A DNA stretch of 64,000 nucleotides, taken from positions 1,922,001 through 1,986,000 of the forward strand of contig NZ_JAKNTO010000001.1 in the NCBI RefSeq assembly GCF_022440845.1, in the 5' to 3' direction. A program made the position numbers and the translations under genes. This DNA comes from Ruminococcus sp. OA3. Lineage in GTDB: Bacteria > Bacillota > Clostridia > Lachnospirales > Lachnospiraceae. The notes under the pieces were generated by a model, which worked only from the letters and a program-made list of their open reading frames with translations, searched no databases and had not been told where the DNA came from. This document shows, piece by piece, positions 36,711 through 45,141 of this stretch (position 1 is its first letter; the number at the start of each line of letters is the position of its first letter).

Positions 36711-38288
36711 ATGTTGAAAGTATTGATCGCGGATGATGAAGAACACGTTTGTAAGTTGATCGAAAAGCTTATAAAGTGGGAAGAATTAGGACTTCGGCTT
36801 GTTTCTGTGGTTCATTCCGGAAATGCGGCGCTGGAGGCATACAGAGAGCTGCAGCCGGATATTATCATTACAGATATACGTATGCCGGCTCTGAGCGGTA
36901 TCGATTTGATCAAAGAAGTGAAGCGCCTCAATAAGGAAATAAGTTTTCTGGTAATCAGCGGTTACAGAGTTTTTGATTATGCATATGGAGCGTTGAAAAA
37001 CGGGGCGGACGACTACATTGTAAAGCCGATCAGGCAGAATGATATTAATAATGCATTGAAAAGAATCGTGGAGAAGAAAAATAAAACACTCAAATTAGAA
37101 TCAGAGAACCGAGAGTACAAGCAGAAAGAGATTATCTACGATCTCATGCAGTCCCCTGAAAAGGTGGAAGCCTGTCACTCCTGCCAGGATATTAACTGCC
37201 ATTATAATTTAAATATTAAATGCAATGAAGTAACTGTTTTTATTTTAAAAATTGATCTGCATGGGAACATCAAGATAGGTGAAAATTTAAATGTAATTGC
37301 AGAGCATGTTCTGCACCTTTTGATTCAACAGATGGAGAAAGAAGGATACGCTGTTTACGCTGCGATATATCATGATATGATTCCGGTGATTGTTGAGACA
37401 GATGTACTGGAACAGCAGGCGTTTTTTGAGAGTCTGAAAAAAATACTCAAGGAAATCAGGCTGGTAGAGGATAAAGTAATTAAAGTAAGTTCCTGCATTG
37501 GAATCGGTGGAACAGGGGATATATCAGAATTAAGTGCACTTATGGATCTGGCGCAATATGCCGTTTGGGATAAGTTATCCGGAGGGAATAAGAAGATTCT
37601 GGTTTATCATGAAAGAGAAAATGAAGAAAACATTATTTTTTCTGATGCTCTTAGAACTTCGCTGAAAAGCTGCGTCGAAAGCCTGAATTACAGTGGGATC
37701 ATGGAGATTGTGACAAGGCTTGAAGACGGTTTCAAAAGTGATAATCATAACATTTCAGGATGGCAGATCTATGATGCGTACAGAACACTTCTGGAACATA
37801 TGGTGGGTATCCTGAAGAAAGTTGACTCGGAAAGGGAACTCACGGAATATGCAGAAGGCAAACTTCTGGAATTGCGGATGTGCGCTGAGTCCTCTGAGAT
37901 GATAAGATTCATCAGGACAGTGATAGAAGAAATACTGTTTCGAATTAAAAAGCTGGAGGAGAACTTAGAGAAAAGGCCAATACGAACAGCGATTACATAT
38001 ATCAATGAACATTACAGTGAAAATCTGTCCTTGGAAAATATAAGTACGGTCGTAAAGTTGAATTCTGTTTATTTTTCAACGATGTTTAAAAGAGAGACGG
38101 GAAAAAACTTTGTGGAATATCTCACGGAGGTTCGTCTTGAGCACGCAAAAAAGCTGTTAATTGAATCGGATTATAATATATCTGAGATCGCGTGGAAGGT
38201 AGGCTATCAGGATGAGAAATACTTTATGAAAGTCTTTAAAAGAGAAGCCGGTATTACATGTGCTAAATACAGAAAGTTATACGGCTGA
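36711..38288 (+). CDS. YesN-type response regulator with AraC output
   Basis: The 525-residue protein has a receiver domain (DDE at 8-10, Asp55, Ser83, Lys105), a middle region resembling the degenerate GGDEF-like domain of YesN proteins, and a C-terminal AraC double helix-turn-helix (about 425-525; ISTVVKLNSVYFSTMFKRETG). It should activate the carbohydrate operon when phosphorylated by the kinase encoded next. A cluster of four cysteines and two histidines occurs just after the receiver (about C154, C157, C162, C170), which is unusual for the family. The ATG at 36711 follows GGGGGGAGG by 7 bases. Confidence 0.9.
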   Translation: MLKVLIADDEEHVCKLIEKLIKWEELGLRLVSVVHSGNAALEAYRELQPDIIITDIRMPALSGIDLIKEVKRLNKEISFLVISGYRVFDYAYGALKNGADDYIVKPIRQNDINNALKRIVEKKNKTLKLESENREYKQKEIIYDLMQSPEKVEACHSCQDINCHYNLNIKCNEVTVFILKIDLHGNIKIGENLNVIAEHVLHLLIQQMEKEGYAVYAAIYHDMIPVIVETDVLEQQAFFESLKKILKEIRLVEDKVIKVSSCIGIGGTGDISELSALMDLAQYAVWDKLSGGNKKILVYHERENEENIIFSDALRTSLKSCVESLNYSGIMEIVTRLEDGFKSDNHNISGWQIYDAYRTLLEHMVGILKKVDSERELTEYAEGKLLELRMCAESSEMIRFIRTVIEEILFRIKKLEENLEKRPIRTAITYINEHYSENLSLENISTVVKLNSVYFSTMFKRETGKNFVEYLTEVRLEHAKKLLIESDYNISEIAWKVGYQDEKYFMKVFKREAGITCAKYRKLYG

Positions 38289-38296
38289 GGAGTTTT

Positions 38297-39343
38297 ATGA
38301 ATACGATCAGTAACAGAATCAATAAAATACTGCTTTTTGTTTTGTTCTTTTATATCCTGGACAGTATTCTGCTGTTCCCGGCAAGGTCAAATCGCATATA
38401 TATGATGGCTTTTATTTTGCTCCGGGCAGGCTTCTTTGCAGTGGCGGCGTTCGTTGTTAAGCTCTATGTGATCAGACCGCTTGGAAAGACAGAAAAAGCG
38501 ATGGATGACTATGTTTCCGGAAGAATCGGACTGGAACAACTATGTGAAGAGCGCCCGATCACCCCGGCCTGTGACAGGTTTTTACAATATTTGATGTTAA
38601 CAGATAATAAGAAGGAAATGCTGAAATACTCTGTTGAACAGGCAAAACTGATTGCTTTGCAAAATCAGATTAATCCGCACTTTCTGTACAATACGCTGGA
38701 TGCGATAAGAGGAGATGCGCTGGACGCCGGTTTAAATGAGATAGCATCCATAACAGAGGCGTTGGCCTCTTTTTTCTATTATTCCATTTCGGACCTCGAT
38801 CATTTGACAACGCTGGCTCAGGAATTGGAGAATGTTAAAGAATATTTCAAAATTCAGCAGTTTAGATTTGGTAAAAATCTGAAACTTGAGATAGACAGTG
38901 AGGAGGGATTTTCCACTGCTTCCAGATATTGTATACCCAGAATGACGCTGCAGCCGCTTGTGGAAAATGCTATCTCGCATGGACTGGAGTGTAAAGAGAA
39001 AAAGGGAACGGTAAGTATCCATATAGTGCGTTCGCAGTATGAGCTGATCATCAAAGTGATTGATGACGGTATCGGGATGGAGAAAAGTGAAGTTGACAGT
39101 ATCAACGGGACGCTGCACAACTCCAACGCCTGTAATATGAGGAAAGAAGGACGGGGAGGAATAGCGCTGGCTAATATCAACAGCAGGATTAAGCTTATAT
39201 TTGGCGCTGAATATGGTGTCACTGTATTCTCGTGTAAAAACATAGGAACTACCGTACAGATCAATATTCCGTTGGTGGAAAGGAATAAATGGAATGAAGA
39301 AGGAATTACTGCGAATAGAGAATGGGATGGTTCTTCAAAATAA
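38297..39343 (+). CDS. YesM/LytS-type histidine kinase lacking an extracellular sensor domain
   Basis: The 348-residue kinase has two hydrophobic segments (about 9-27 and 35-59) joined by only a few residues, a short linker, the His_kinase motif INPHFLYNTLDAIR (His128) and an HATPase domain with LQPLVENAISHG, DDGIGM and GRGGIALANI. Typical YesM proteins have a 200-250 residue extracellular domain between the two segments; here it is missing, so the signal must come from a partner. Candidates are the small membrane protein before it and the ABC-like protein after it, whose gene overlaps its end by 50 bases. Confidence 0.9.
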   Translation: MNTISNRINKILLFVLFFYILDSILLFPARSNRIYMMAFILLRAGFFAVAAFVVKLYVIRPLGKTEKAMDDYVSGRIGLEQLCEERPITPACDRFLQYLMLTDNKKEMLKYSVEQAKLIALQNQINPHFLYNTLDAIRGDALDAGLNEIASITEALASFFYYSISDLDHLTTLAQELENVKEYFKIQQFRFGKNLKLEIDSEEGFSTASRYCIPRMTLQPLVENAISHGLECKEKKGTVSIHIVRSQYELIIKVIDDGIGMEKSEVDSINGTLHNSNACNMRKEGRGGIALANINSRIKLIFGAEYGVTVFSCKNIGTTVQINIPLVERNKWNEEGITANREWDGSSK

Positions 39344-40655
39344 GCATGCAATTTTATATTCTGTTTTTATTCGTGTTTTTTGCGGGGATATTGTAGGAAT
39401 CACATCTGACAGGAGTTATGTGATTGAGTATCTTTTGAAATGTCTGTGCGGGCAACTGGATTTTGATTCAGGATTCCTGTATTATGAGGGACGACTGATC
39501 AGCAACAGTGGAAAGACGGGGGCATTTAAGTCTAATTATACGTTGATCAATGATCATTCTTCGTTTATTAAAACTTTGACGCTCGCCGAAAATGTATTCG
39601 CCCTGCAGGAGACGACACCATTCTTTTTTCGAAAAAAGAATTCGGAATTTGAACTGAGAAAAATGATGGATGCATTTCACATAAAACTGTCAGTTGACAC
39701 TCCGGTAAAAAAGCTGAATGTAATACAGAGAATTCAAATAGAGATGCTGAAGGCAAAAATCCACGGAAAAAAAATCTTTATGATAGATATGAGAAATCTT
39801 TATCTGTCTGTTCCGGAGAAAAAAGAACTGTATCAGTTTCTAAAACTATTGGGAGACTCAGGAGACTGCGTGGTTGTAATTTTCGCTAATCAGCCTAACA
39901 GGATTACTGACTTGGCGGACAAACTGGTTTTCATGTCTGACGGAAAGGTGTTGATTGAAACTGATAAATCCGAGAGCAGATATCTGGAAATAGAAAAGAA
40001 CTTCAGCCTTAATCTTGATTCGCTGAATAAGAAGTATACACGCGGCGGTGTGAAAGAAGTACTCAGGTTTTCAGATGTATCTGCAGGCAGTCTTGAGGGA
40101 CTCAATTTCGCAGTTCATGCAGGTGAGGTTGTCACTATATCATCCGACCAGTGGAGCACTGTCAAGGAGATCGAAATGATTCTAAAGGGAGAGCTGCGTC
40201 CGCATAAGGGAGAAATCTATATTAACCAGAGAAAATATAAACCGATGAAAAAAAATCGGATGCTGCAGCGGTACTCGATGGTTGTCATTGAACAGCCGGC
40301 AAAAAGTCAGCTTCTTTCTAATTTAAGTTTTTATGACAATTTGTGTATCAGTCGCGGACTGAGGATGCGCGGCTTCTGGTATGACAAATCAATAAAAAAC
40401 AGCATTCAGAAATATTGCGGTAAACACATGGGAGAAGACCTCATCCATAAAAAAGTATCCGAGCTAACCATGATAGAAGCACAGAAATTACTCTATCTCC
40501 GGTGGTTGTTGTATTCGCCGGAGATTGTTGTCTGTGTGGAACCGTTTAAAAGCGTGGACGTGTATCTTGAGAAAAATGCGGTTGAGATGATCATGGAAAT
40601 GTCCAGGAAGGGAATTGCAGTTATTGTTTTGACTCAGGGACTGCCGCAAAAGTAA
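39294..40655 (+). CDS. Catalytically degenerate RbsA-like double ABC protein (pseudo-ATPase)
   Basis: The 453-residue protein aligns by eye along its whole length with the double ATPase at 29016, with matching strand order, insertion points and an AENV/AENI segment. Every nucleotide-binding motif is gone. In domain 1 the Walker A position reads TSDRSYVIE, the signature LNVIQRIQIE, Walker B FMIDMRNL and the H-loop IFANQP. In domain 2 the loop reads SSDQWSTVKE, the signature LTMIEAQK, and Walker B VVCVEPFKS. The frame is intact, with no stops or shifts, so the gene is maintained. It overlaps the kinase gene by 50 bases, implying coupled translation. Inference: it docks on a ribose-type permease or replaces the active ATPase to report transport state to the kinase. 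Confidence 0.85.
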   Translation: MKKELLRIENGMVLQNKHAILYSVFIRVFCGDIVGITSDRSYVIEYLLKCLCGQLDFDSGFLYYEGRLISNSGKTGAFKSNYTLINDHSSFIKTLTLAENVFALQETTPFFFRKKNSEFELRKMMDAFHIKLSVDTPVKKLNVIQRIQIEMLKAKIHGKKIFMIDMRNLYLSVPEKKELYQFLKLLGDSGDCVVVIFANQPNRITDLADKLVFMSDGKVLIETDKSESRYLEIEKNFSLNLDSLNKKYTRGGVKEVLRFSDVSAGSLEGLNFAVHAGEVVTISSDQWSTVKEIEMILKGELRPHKGEIYINQRKYKPMKKNRMLQRYSMVVIEQPAKSQLLSNLSFYDNLCISRGLRMRGFWYDKSIKNSIQKYCGKHMGEDLIHKKVSELTMIEAQKLLYLRWLLYSPEIVVCVEPFKSVDVYLEKNAVEMIMEMSRKGIAVIVLTQGLPQK

Positions 40656-40681
40656 TCTCGGCTATATCTGTGTAACAGTTC

Positions 40682-41545
40682 CTATTTAACAGGAATAAAA
40701 ATTTTAACTTCATTGTCCGGATCGTCAAAAGATACTACCTTGTGCTCATAGACTTCAAAATCTTCCCTGTCGTCGAGAACCTCTTTCGATGAGGGCAGCC
40801 ATGTTCCGAAGATATACTGATAAGTTTTGAACAGATTTGAGAAAGTGCCGCGGTGAGTGAAAACGGCATATCTTCCCCCACGCAGTGTCTTTGCGGCAAG
40901 TGATTCCGGAAGCTTGTCAAAATCATACACCGGGCTGCCAACCATGGCTGAAAATGATACGTCGCCGTCTTCTGTATAGCTGGTCCGCTGCGTTTCACAG
41001 ATGCGGTATCCCACGCCGGCATCAGCAAAAACACCTGCATGAAGATGCAGAAACTCATCCCACAATCCGGGAAGCCGGTTATCCAGGAGGGATGTAGTTC
41101 CCCGAATGCCGGCTACCTTTGTTTCCCTCATCATGACGATCTCAGGTGAATGTGAAATATTATTCGCGATGTGACTGACATCCTGAGGTGTAAGTTCTCT
41201 CTTGGCGTTCACTACAAGGTCAACGCCCTCCTTCCGGTAATGAACCGGGCTGACGCCAAAGACAGACTTAAATGCTCTGCTGAACGCCTCCGATGATTGG
41301 AATCCGCTGTCAAGAGCAATATCTATGATCCGATCGTCAGAATAAATAAGTTTTTCGGAAGCATGATACAGCTTCCGCCGATGAATGTAGCGGCCGACCG
41401 ATTCCCCTAATACGGAAGAAAACAGCCGCGTCATATGGCAGTAGGAGTAGCCAGTCTCCCTGGACACATCAGTCAGGCCGATATTTTCATCTAAATGTTC
41501 TTCAATGTATTTGATTGCCCTCTCTAATGGGGATAATGGTATCAA
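40682..41545 (-). CDS. AraC-GyrI (effector-binding) transcriptional regulator
   Basis: The 287-residue protein has an N-terminal AraC double helix-turn-helix (about 8-107; VSRETGYSYCHMTRLFSSVLG, DIALDSGFQSSEAFSRAFKSVFG) and a C-terminal GyrI-like ligand domain (about 130-287). This Rob/BmrR-like architecture usually senses hydrophobic drugs or other small molecules and activates a divergent resistance gene. It is divergent from the UvrA-like ATPase across 138 bases that hold a CACAT/ATGTG palindrome. Confidence 0.92.
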   Translation of the reverse strand: MIPLSPLERAIKYIEEHLDENIGLTDVSRETGYSYCHMTRLFSSVLGESVGRYIHRRKLYHASEKLIYSDDRIIDIALDSGFQSSEAFSRAFKSVFGVSPVHYRKEGVDLVVNAKRELTPQDVSHIANNISHSPEIVMMRETKVAGIRGTTSLLDNRLPGLWDEFLHLHAGVFADAGVGYRICETQRTSYTEDGDVSFSAMVGSPVYDFDKLPESLAAKTLRGGRYAVFTHRGTFSNLFKTYQYIFGTWLPSSKEVLDDREDFEVYEHKVVSFDDPDNEVKIFIPVK

Positions 41546-41632
41546 GCCGGCACCTCCTTTGCGGTTTTCTCATTATAACATAGTGCATTTTATATCTCCA
41601 TATCCAAAAAAAGCAAAAACTATCATGAATGG

Positions 41633-41653
41633 CACATTAGCATGTGGTATGAT
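41633..41653 (+). promoter_or_regulatory. Palindromic operator with extended -10 promoter for the UvrA-like gene
   Basis: CACAT at 41633-41637 and ATGTG at 41642-41646 form an inverted repeat with a 4-base spacer, directly overlapping an extended -10 element, TGGTATGAT (TATGAT at 41648-41653). No good -35 is visible, which is typical of an activated promoter; the overlap could equally mean repression. Confidence 0.45.
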
Positions 41654-41683
41654 AGGAACAGCAAACGAAATGAGGTATAACAG

Positions 41684-43927
41684 ATGGCAGATATTCTGGT
41701 GCAGGGACTGACTCAAAATAATTTAAAGCACGTCAGTTTCAGGATCCCCAGGGAAAAAATTACAGTGTTTACCGGCGTGTCTGGTTCCGGTAAATCCAGT
41801 ATTGTATTTGATACCATTGCCGCCGAGTCACAGCGGCAGATGAATGCCACCTATCCGGCGTTCGTACGGGCCAGGCTGCCCAAATATCCTAAGCCCGCCG
41901 CCGAGCGTATTGACAATCTGACGGCGTCCGTCGTGGTGGACCAGTCTCCTCTGGGAGGCAACTCCCGTTCCACAGTGGGAACGATCAGCGGTCTGTATTC
42001 CAGCCTGCGGCTTTTGTTTTCCAGGATCGGACGGCCGTATGTGGGGACGGCATCCTGCTTTTCCTTTAATGACCCGGCGGGGATGTGCAAAACATGTTCC
42101 GGTCTTGGGAAGATTGTTAAAGTAGACGTGGAAGCCATCATAGAACCAGATAAGTCCTGGAAGGAAGGCTGCGTGAAGGATTCCCTGTTCCGGCCCGGTT
42201 CCTGGTACTGGAAGCAGTATGCCGGGTCCGGGCTGTTCGACCTGGACAAGCCGGTCCGGGAGTATACCGGGGAGGAATACAATCTGCTTCTGTATGGTTC
42301 GCGTGACGGCAGGGGTGAGCCGGAAAATCCGAAAGTGACCGGTCTGTTTCATAAATATACGAAAACGCTTCTGAACCGTGATATCAGCAGCAAAAGCAGG
42401 CATACTCAGGATAAGTCACAAAATCTGATTTCAGAGATCGAGTGTACCGACTGCCGCGGAAAGCGCCTGAATGATACGGTATTGAACTGCAGGATTGGAG
42501 GATATTCCATCGCGGATATGTGCGGAATGGAGCTGACCCAGCTTCGTGAAGTTCTGTCACAGATATCAGATCAGACGGTGGGGGTTCTGATACAGACGAT
42601 GATAGAGGGGGTGGACAGGATGATAGAGATCGGCCTGCCGTATCTGCATCTCAACCGGGAAACTCCTTCACTGTCCGGCGGTGAGGCACAGCGTCTGAAG
42701 CTGGTCCGGTACATGGGCAGCAGTTTGACAGGGCTGACCTATATCTTTGATGAACCCAGCGCCGGTATGCATCCACGTGATGTCTATCGCATGAATAATC
42801 TGCTCAGACAGCTCCGTGACAAGGGCAATACGGTACTTGTGGTGGAGCACGACAAAGATGTCATCTCTATCGCTGACTATGTAATTGATGTGGGGCCGCT
42901 GGCGGGGCAGAGCGGCGGGGAGATCGTGTTTGCGGGCAGTTATCAAAAGCTACTGAAAGCCGATACCCTTACAGGCAGGGCAATGCGGCAGAAAATGCCA
43001 TTGAAGCCAAATCCCCGACAGCCGGCGGGCATGCTGCCCGTCCGGAATGCCTGCCTCCATAACCTGAAACATGTAGATGTGGACATCCCACTTGGGATTA
43101 TGACCGTTGTGACCGGTGTGGCCGGTTCCGGAAAGAGCACGCTGATCTCCAAAGTGTTTGCCAGCCAGTATGAAAGCGATATTGTGATGGTGGACCAGGG
43201 CCCCATCACGGCGACGAACCGCTCCACGCCTGCCTCCTACCTCGGCTTTTTCGATGAAATACGGAAGCTGCTGGCGCGGGAGAGCGGAAAGCCGGACGGC
43301 CTGTTCAGCTTCAATTCCACAGGTGCATGTCCGGTGTGCGGCGGCAAGGGGGTTATCGTGACAGAACTTGCTTTCATGGATCCGATTGTGACAGAGTGCG
43401 AGGCCTGCGGAGGGCTGCGTTATAATCAGGAGGCACTCGCCTGTACCTATAAAGGGAAAAATATTGTGGAGATTTTGAGCCTGACTGCTTCACAGGCGCT
43501 GGAAGTGTTCGAGGATGCCGGAATCAGAAGACGGCTGAAGGTGATGAAGCAGGTGGGGCTATCCTATCTGACGCTGGGACAGCCGCTTGGGACACTGTCC
43601 GGCGGCGAACGCCAGAGGATCAAGCTGGCGAAGAAACTGGGGAAGAGGGGCAAAATTATTGTGATGGACGAGCCAACCACCGGCCTGCACATGTCTGATA
43701 TCCAGAATCTGATGGAGCTGTTCGATATGATCGTGTCCCGTGATAACACCCTGGTGGTGATCGAACACAATCTTGATGTGATGAAACGGGCGGATTGGAT
43801 TATCGACATCGGACCGGATGGAGGCAAAAATGGGGGCGAGGTGGTATTCGCAGGAACGCCGGTGGATATGCTGAGGAACGCAAACACGCTGACCGCCGAT
43901 AGCCTGCGGGCCTCGTGTGAACGGTGA
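41684..43927 (+). CDS. Short UvrA-like ATPase (UvrA2/drug-resistance type)
   Basis: The 747-residue protein has two ABC ATPase modules with Walker A GVSGSGKSS (31-39) and GVAGSGKST, signatures LSGGEAQRLKLVRYMG and LSGGERQRIKLAKKLG, and zinc-type Cys pairs (CKTCSG, CTDCRG, CPVCGG, CEACGG). It is about 200 residues shorter than housekeeping UvrA, which is around 940, so the UvrB-interaction region is probably reduced. Short UvrA-like proteins are linked to resistance to DNA-binding drugs in antibiotic producers. The divergent AraC-GyrI regulator supports induction by a small molecule. Location is cytoplasmic. Confidence 0.88.
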   Translation: MADILVQGLTQNNLKHVSFRIPREKITVFTGVSGSGKSSIVFDTIAAESQRQMNATYPAFVRARLPKYPKPAAERIDNLTASVVVDQSPLGGNSRSTVGTISGLYSSLRLLFSRIGRPYVGTASCFSFNDPAGMCKTCSGLGKIVKVDVEAIIEPDKSWKEGCVKDSLFRPGSWYWKQYAGSGLFDLDKPVREYTGEEYNLLLYGSRDGRGEPENPKVTGLFHKYTKTLLNRDISSKSRHTQDKSQNLISEIECTDCRGKRLNDTVLNCRIGGYSIADMCGMELTQLREVLSQISDQTVGVLIQTMIEGVDRMIEIGLPYLHLNRETPSLSGGEAQRLKLVRYMGSSLTGLTYIFDEPSAGMHPRDVYRMNNLLRQLRDKGNTVLVVEHDKDVISIADYVIDVGPLAGQSGGEIVFAGSYQKLLKADTLTGRAMRQKMPLKPNPRQPAGMLPVRNACLHNLKHVDVDIPLGIMTVVTGVAGSGKSTLISKVFASQYESDIVMVDQGPITATNRSTPASYLGFFDEIRKLLARESGKPDGLFSFNSTGACPVCGGKGVIVTELAFMDPIVTECEACGGLRYNQEALACTYKGKNIVEILSLTASQALEVFEDAGIRRRLKVMKQVGLSYLTLGQPLGTLSGGERQRIKLAKKLGKRGKIIVMDEPTTGLHMSDIQNLMELFDMIVSRDNTLVVIEHNLDVMKRADWIIDIGPDGGKNGGEVVFAGTPVDMLRNANTLTADSLRASCER

Positions 43928-43977
43928 GACAGCAAAGAAAAACAGAATTTCAACAAAGGAATGGCGGTAGGTTAAGA

Positions 43978-44226
43978 ATGAATGAAGATCATGAATTGCT
44001 GAAAAAACTGGACAGACTGCATACAACGAAACTGGGTGTGGTGAGAATAAAAAGAAATTTGTCTTTAGATACAGATGATGTGGTCGAATGGTGCAAAATA
44101 AAAATCAATTCTCCCAATGCTGTTATCACAAGAAACGGGAAAAACTGGTATGTGAGAACGGATGCCTGCATCATTACGGTAAATGCATATAGTTATACCA
44201 TTATCACGGCACATGCTGCGAAATGA
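43978..44226 (+). CDS. DUF3781 protein
   Basis: The 82-residue protein matches DUF3781, with the conserved LHTTxLGxxRIKRNL (about 12-26), DTDDVVEWC and a C-terminal ITVNAYSYTIITAH. Function is unknown. The ATG at 43978 fits the family start; the longer open frame that overlaps the UvrA-like gene lacks a ribosome site. The ribosome site for 43978 is itself weak (GGTAGG), so translation may depend on the upstream gene. Confidence 0.82.
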   Translation: MNEDHELLKKLDRLHTTKLGVVRIKRNLSLDTDDVVEWCKIKINSPNAVITRNGKNWYVRTDACIITVNAYSYTIITAHAAK

Positions 44227-44242
44227 AAAGATACATCTTCTA

Positions 44243-44270
44243 TTGACATTCTCCGGTCAAATGCTATAAT
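44243..44270 (+). promoter_or_regulatory. Promoter of the TPP riboswitch-thiT transcript
   Basis: TTGACA at 44243-44248 and TATAAT at 44265-44270 match both sigma-A consensus hexamers with a 16-base spacer. The riboswitch begins about 20 bases downstream. Confidence 0.85.
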
Positions 44271-44289
44271 CAGGAAAGAATAACATACA

Positions 44290-44385
44290 GTATTCAGCTA
44301 GGGGAGCCTTCGGGCTGAGAGAACCATATGTGTTGACCCTCACTACTTGATCCGGATCATGCCGGCGTAAGGAAGCAGTGTAATT
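44290..44385 (+). ncRNA. TPP riboswitch (THI element)
   Basis: The conserved core is complete: AGCTAGGGGAGCC, then GGGCTGAGAG, TGACCCTCAC, CTTGATCCGGATCATGCC and GCGTAAGGAAGC. These match the pyrimidine- and pyrophosphate-sensing arms of the thiamine pyrophosphate aptamer. It precedes thiT and should turn the gene off when TPP is plentiful. Confidence 0.95.
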
Positions 44386-44395
44386 ATCAGTAGAA

Positions 44396-44427
44396 CCCTC
44401 CTGAATTCTGTCTAAGGAGGTTTTTTT
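44396..44427 (+). terminator. Riboswitch expression platform: SD-sequestering hairpin with T-tract
   Basis: CCTCCT (44397-44402) can pair with AGGAGG (44415-44420), which is the ribosome site of thiT, and seven T residues follow at once. The same hairpin could stop transcription and hide the ribosome site. The stem is short (6 bp), so translation control may dominate. Confidence 0.6.
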
Positions 44428-44428
44428 G

Positions 44429-45088
44429 ATGTCATTTTTTGTTAAGGCTTCGGAGGATGGATATGCGCTCACGTCAGGGGGATACGCGGCTGTGGGGATA
44501 TTGCTGGCGGCTTTGCTGATCCTGGCTTCGGTTATTGCTGGCAGAGGAAAAAGAAAACACATGAATGCACGGCAGCTGGTGTTCTGTGCCATGTCGGTTG
44601 CTCTGGCATCCGTGTTGTCCATGCTGAAGGTCTATGAATTTCCGTTCGGCGGTGCGGTCACGCTTTGCAGCATGCTGTTTATCTGCCTGCCGGGATATTT
44701 TTACGGTCTGGGGGCGGGTCTTTTAAGCGCGACAGCCTATGGCGTGCTGCAGTTTCTGCTGGGGCCGTATATTCTGTTTCCGATACAGATCATCGTCGAC
44801 TATCTGCTTGCTTTCGGCGCATTTGGACTCTCCGGACTCTTTGCAAAGTCCAGGCGAGGGCTGCTGAAGGGGTACATCATCGGTATCCTGGGACGCTACG
44901 TATTCTCGGTTCTCTCCGGATGGCTGTTTTTCGGGGAATATGCGTGGGCAGGATGGGGGGCACTGTCGTACTCACTTGCATATAATGCAGCGTATATTTT
45001 TGCTGAGGGGATACTGACAATCGTGATTCTGATGATTCCGTCTGTCAGCAAAGCCCTGGCACGGGTAAAAGAGATGGCGATCAATTAA
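44429..45088 (+). CDS. thiT: Thiamine-specific ECF transporter S component ThiT
   Basis: The product (219 residues from the ATG) has about six hydrophobic segments and the ThiT hallmarks: EFPFGGAVTLCSMLFI, a GLLSATAYGVLQFLLGPYI stretch and HPIQ-like FPIQIIVDYLLAFGAFGL. ThiT binds thiamine at high affinity and works with the general ECF module, which is not in the window. A TPP riboswitch and its own promoter lie upstream, confirming the substrate. The ribosome site AAGGAGG is 8 bases before the ATG; a TTG just upstream is less likely. An extra N-terminal hydrophobic segment (about 17-37) precedes the canonical region. Confidence 0.93.
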   Translation: MSFFVKASEDGYALTSGGYAAVGILLAALLILASVIAGRGKRKHMNARQLVFCAMSVALASVLSMLKVYEFPFGGAVTLCSMLFICLPGYFYGLGAGLLSATAYGVLQFLLGPYILFPIQIIVDYLLAFGAFGLSGLFAKSRRGLLKGYIIGILGRYVFSVLSGWLFFGEYAWAGWGALSYSLAYNAAYIFAEGILTIVILMIPSVSKALARVKEMAIN

Positions 45089-45141
45089 TATAGAACTCAG
45101 AACTTTCCCTGTCCATACACTGCAGGTGTTTCTGACTTCGC

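Noticed and set aside
39294-40655. The idea that the motif-less ABC protein is a pseudogene
   Set aside because: 453 codons are open with no stop or frameshift, the start has a ribosome site and the gene overlaps the kinase gene, so a maintained non-catalytic role is more likely.
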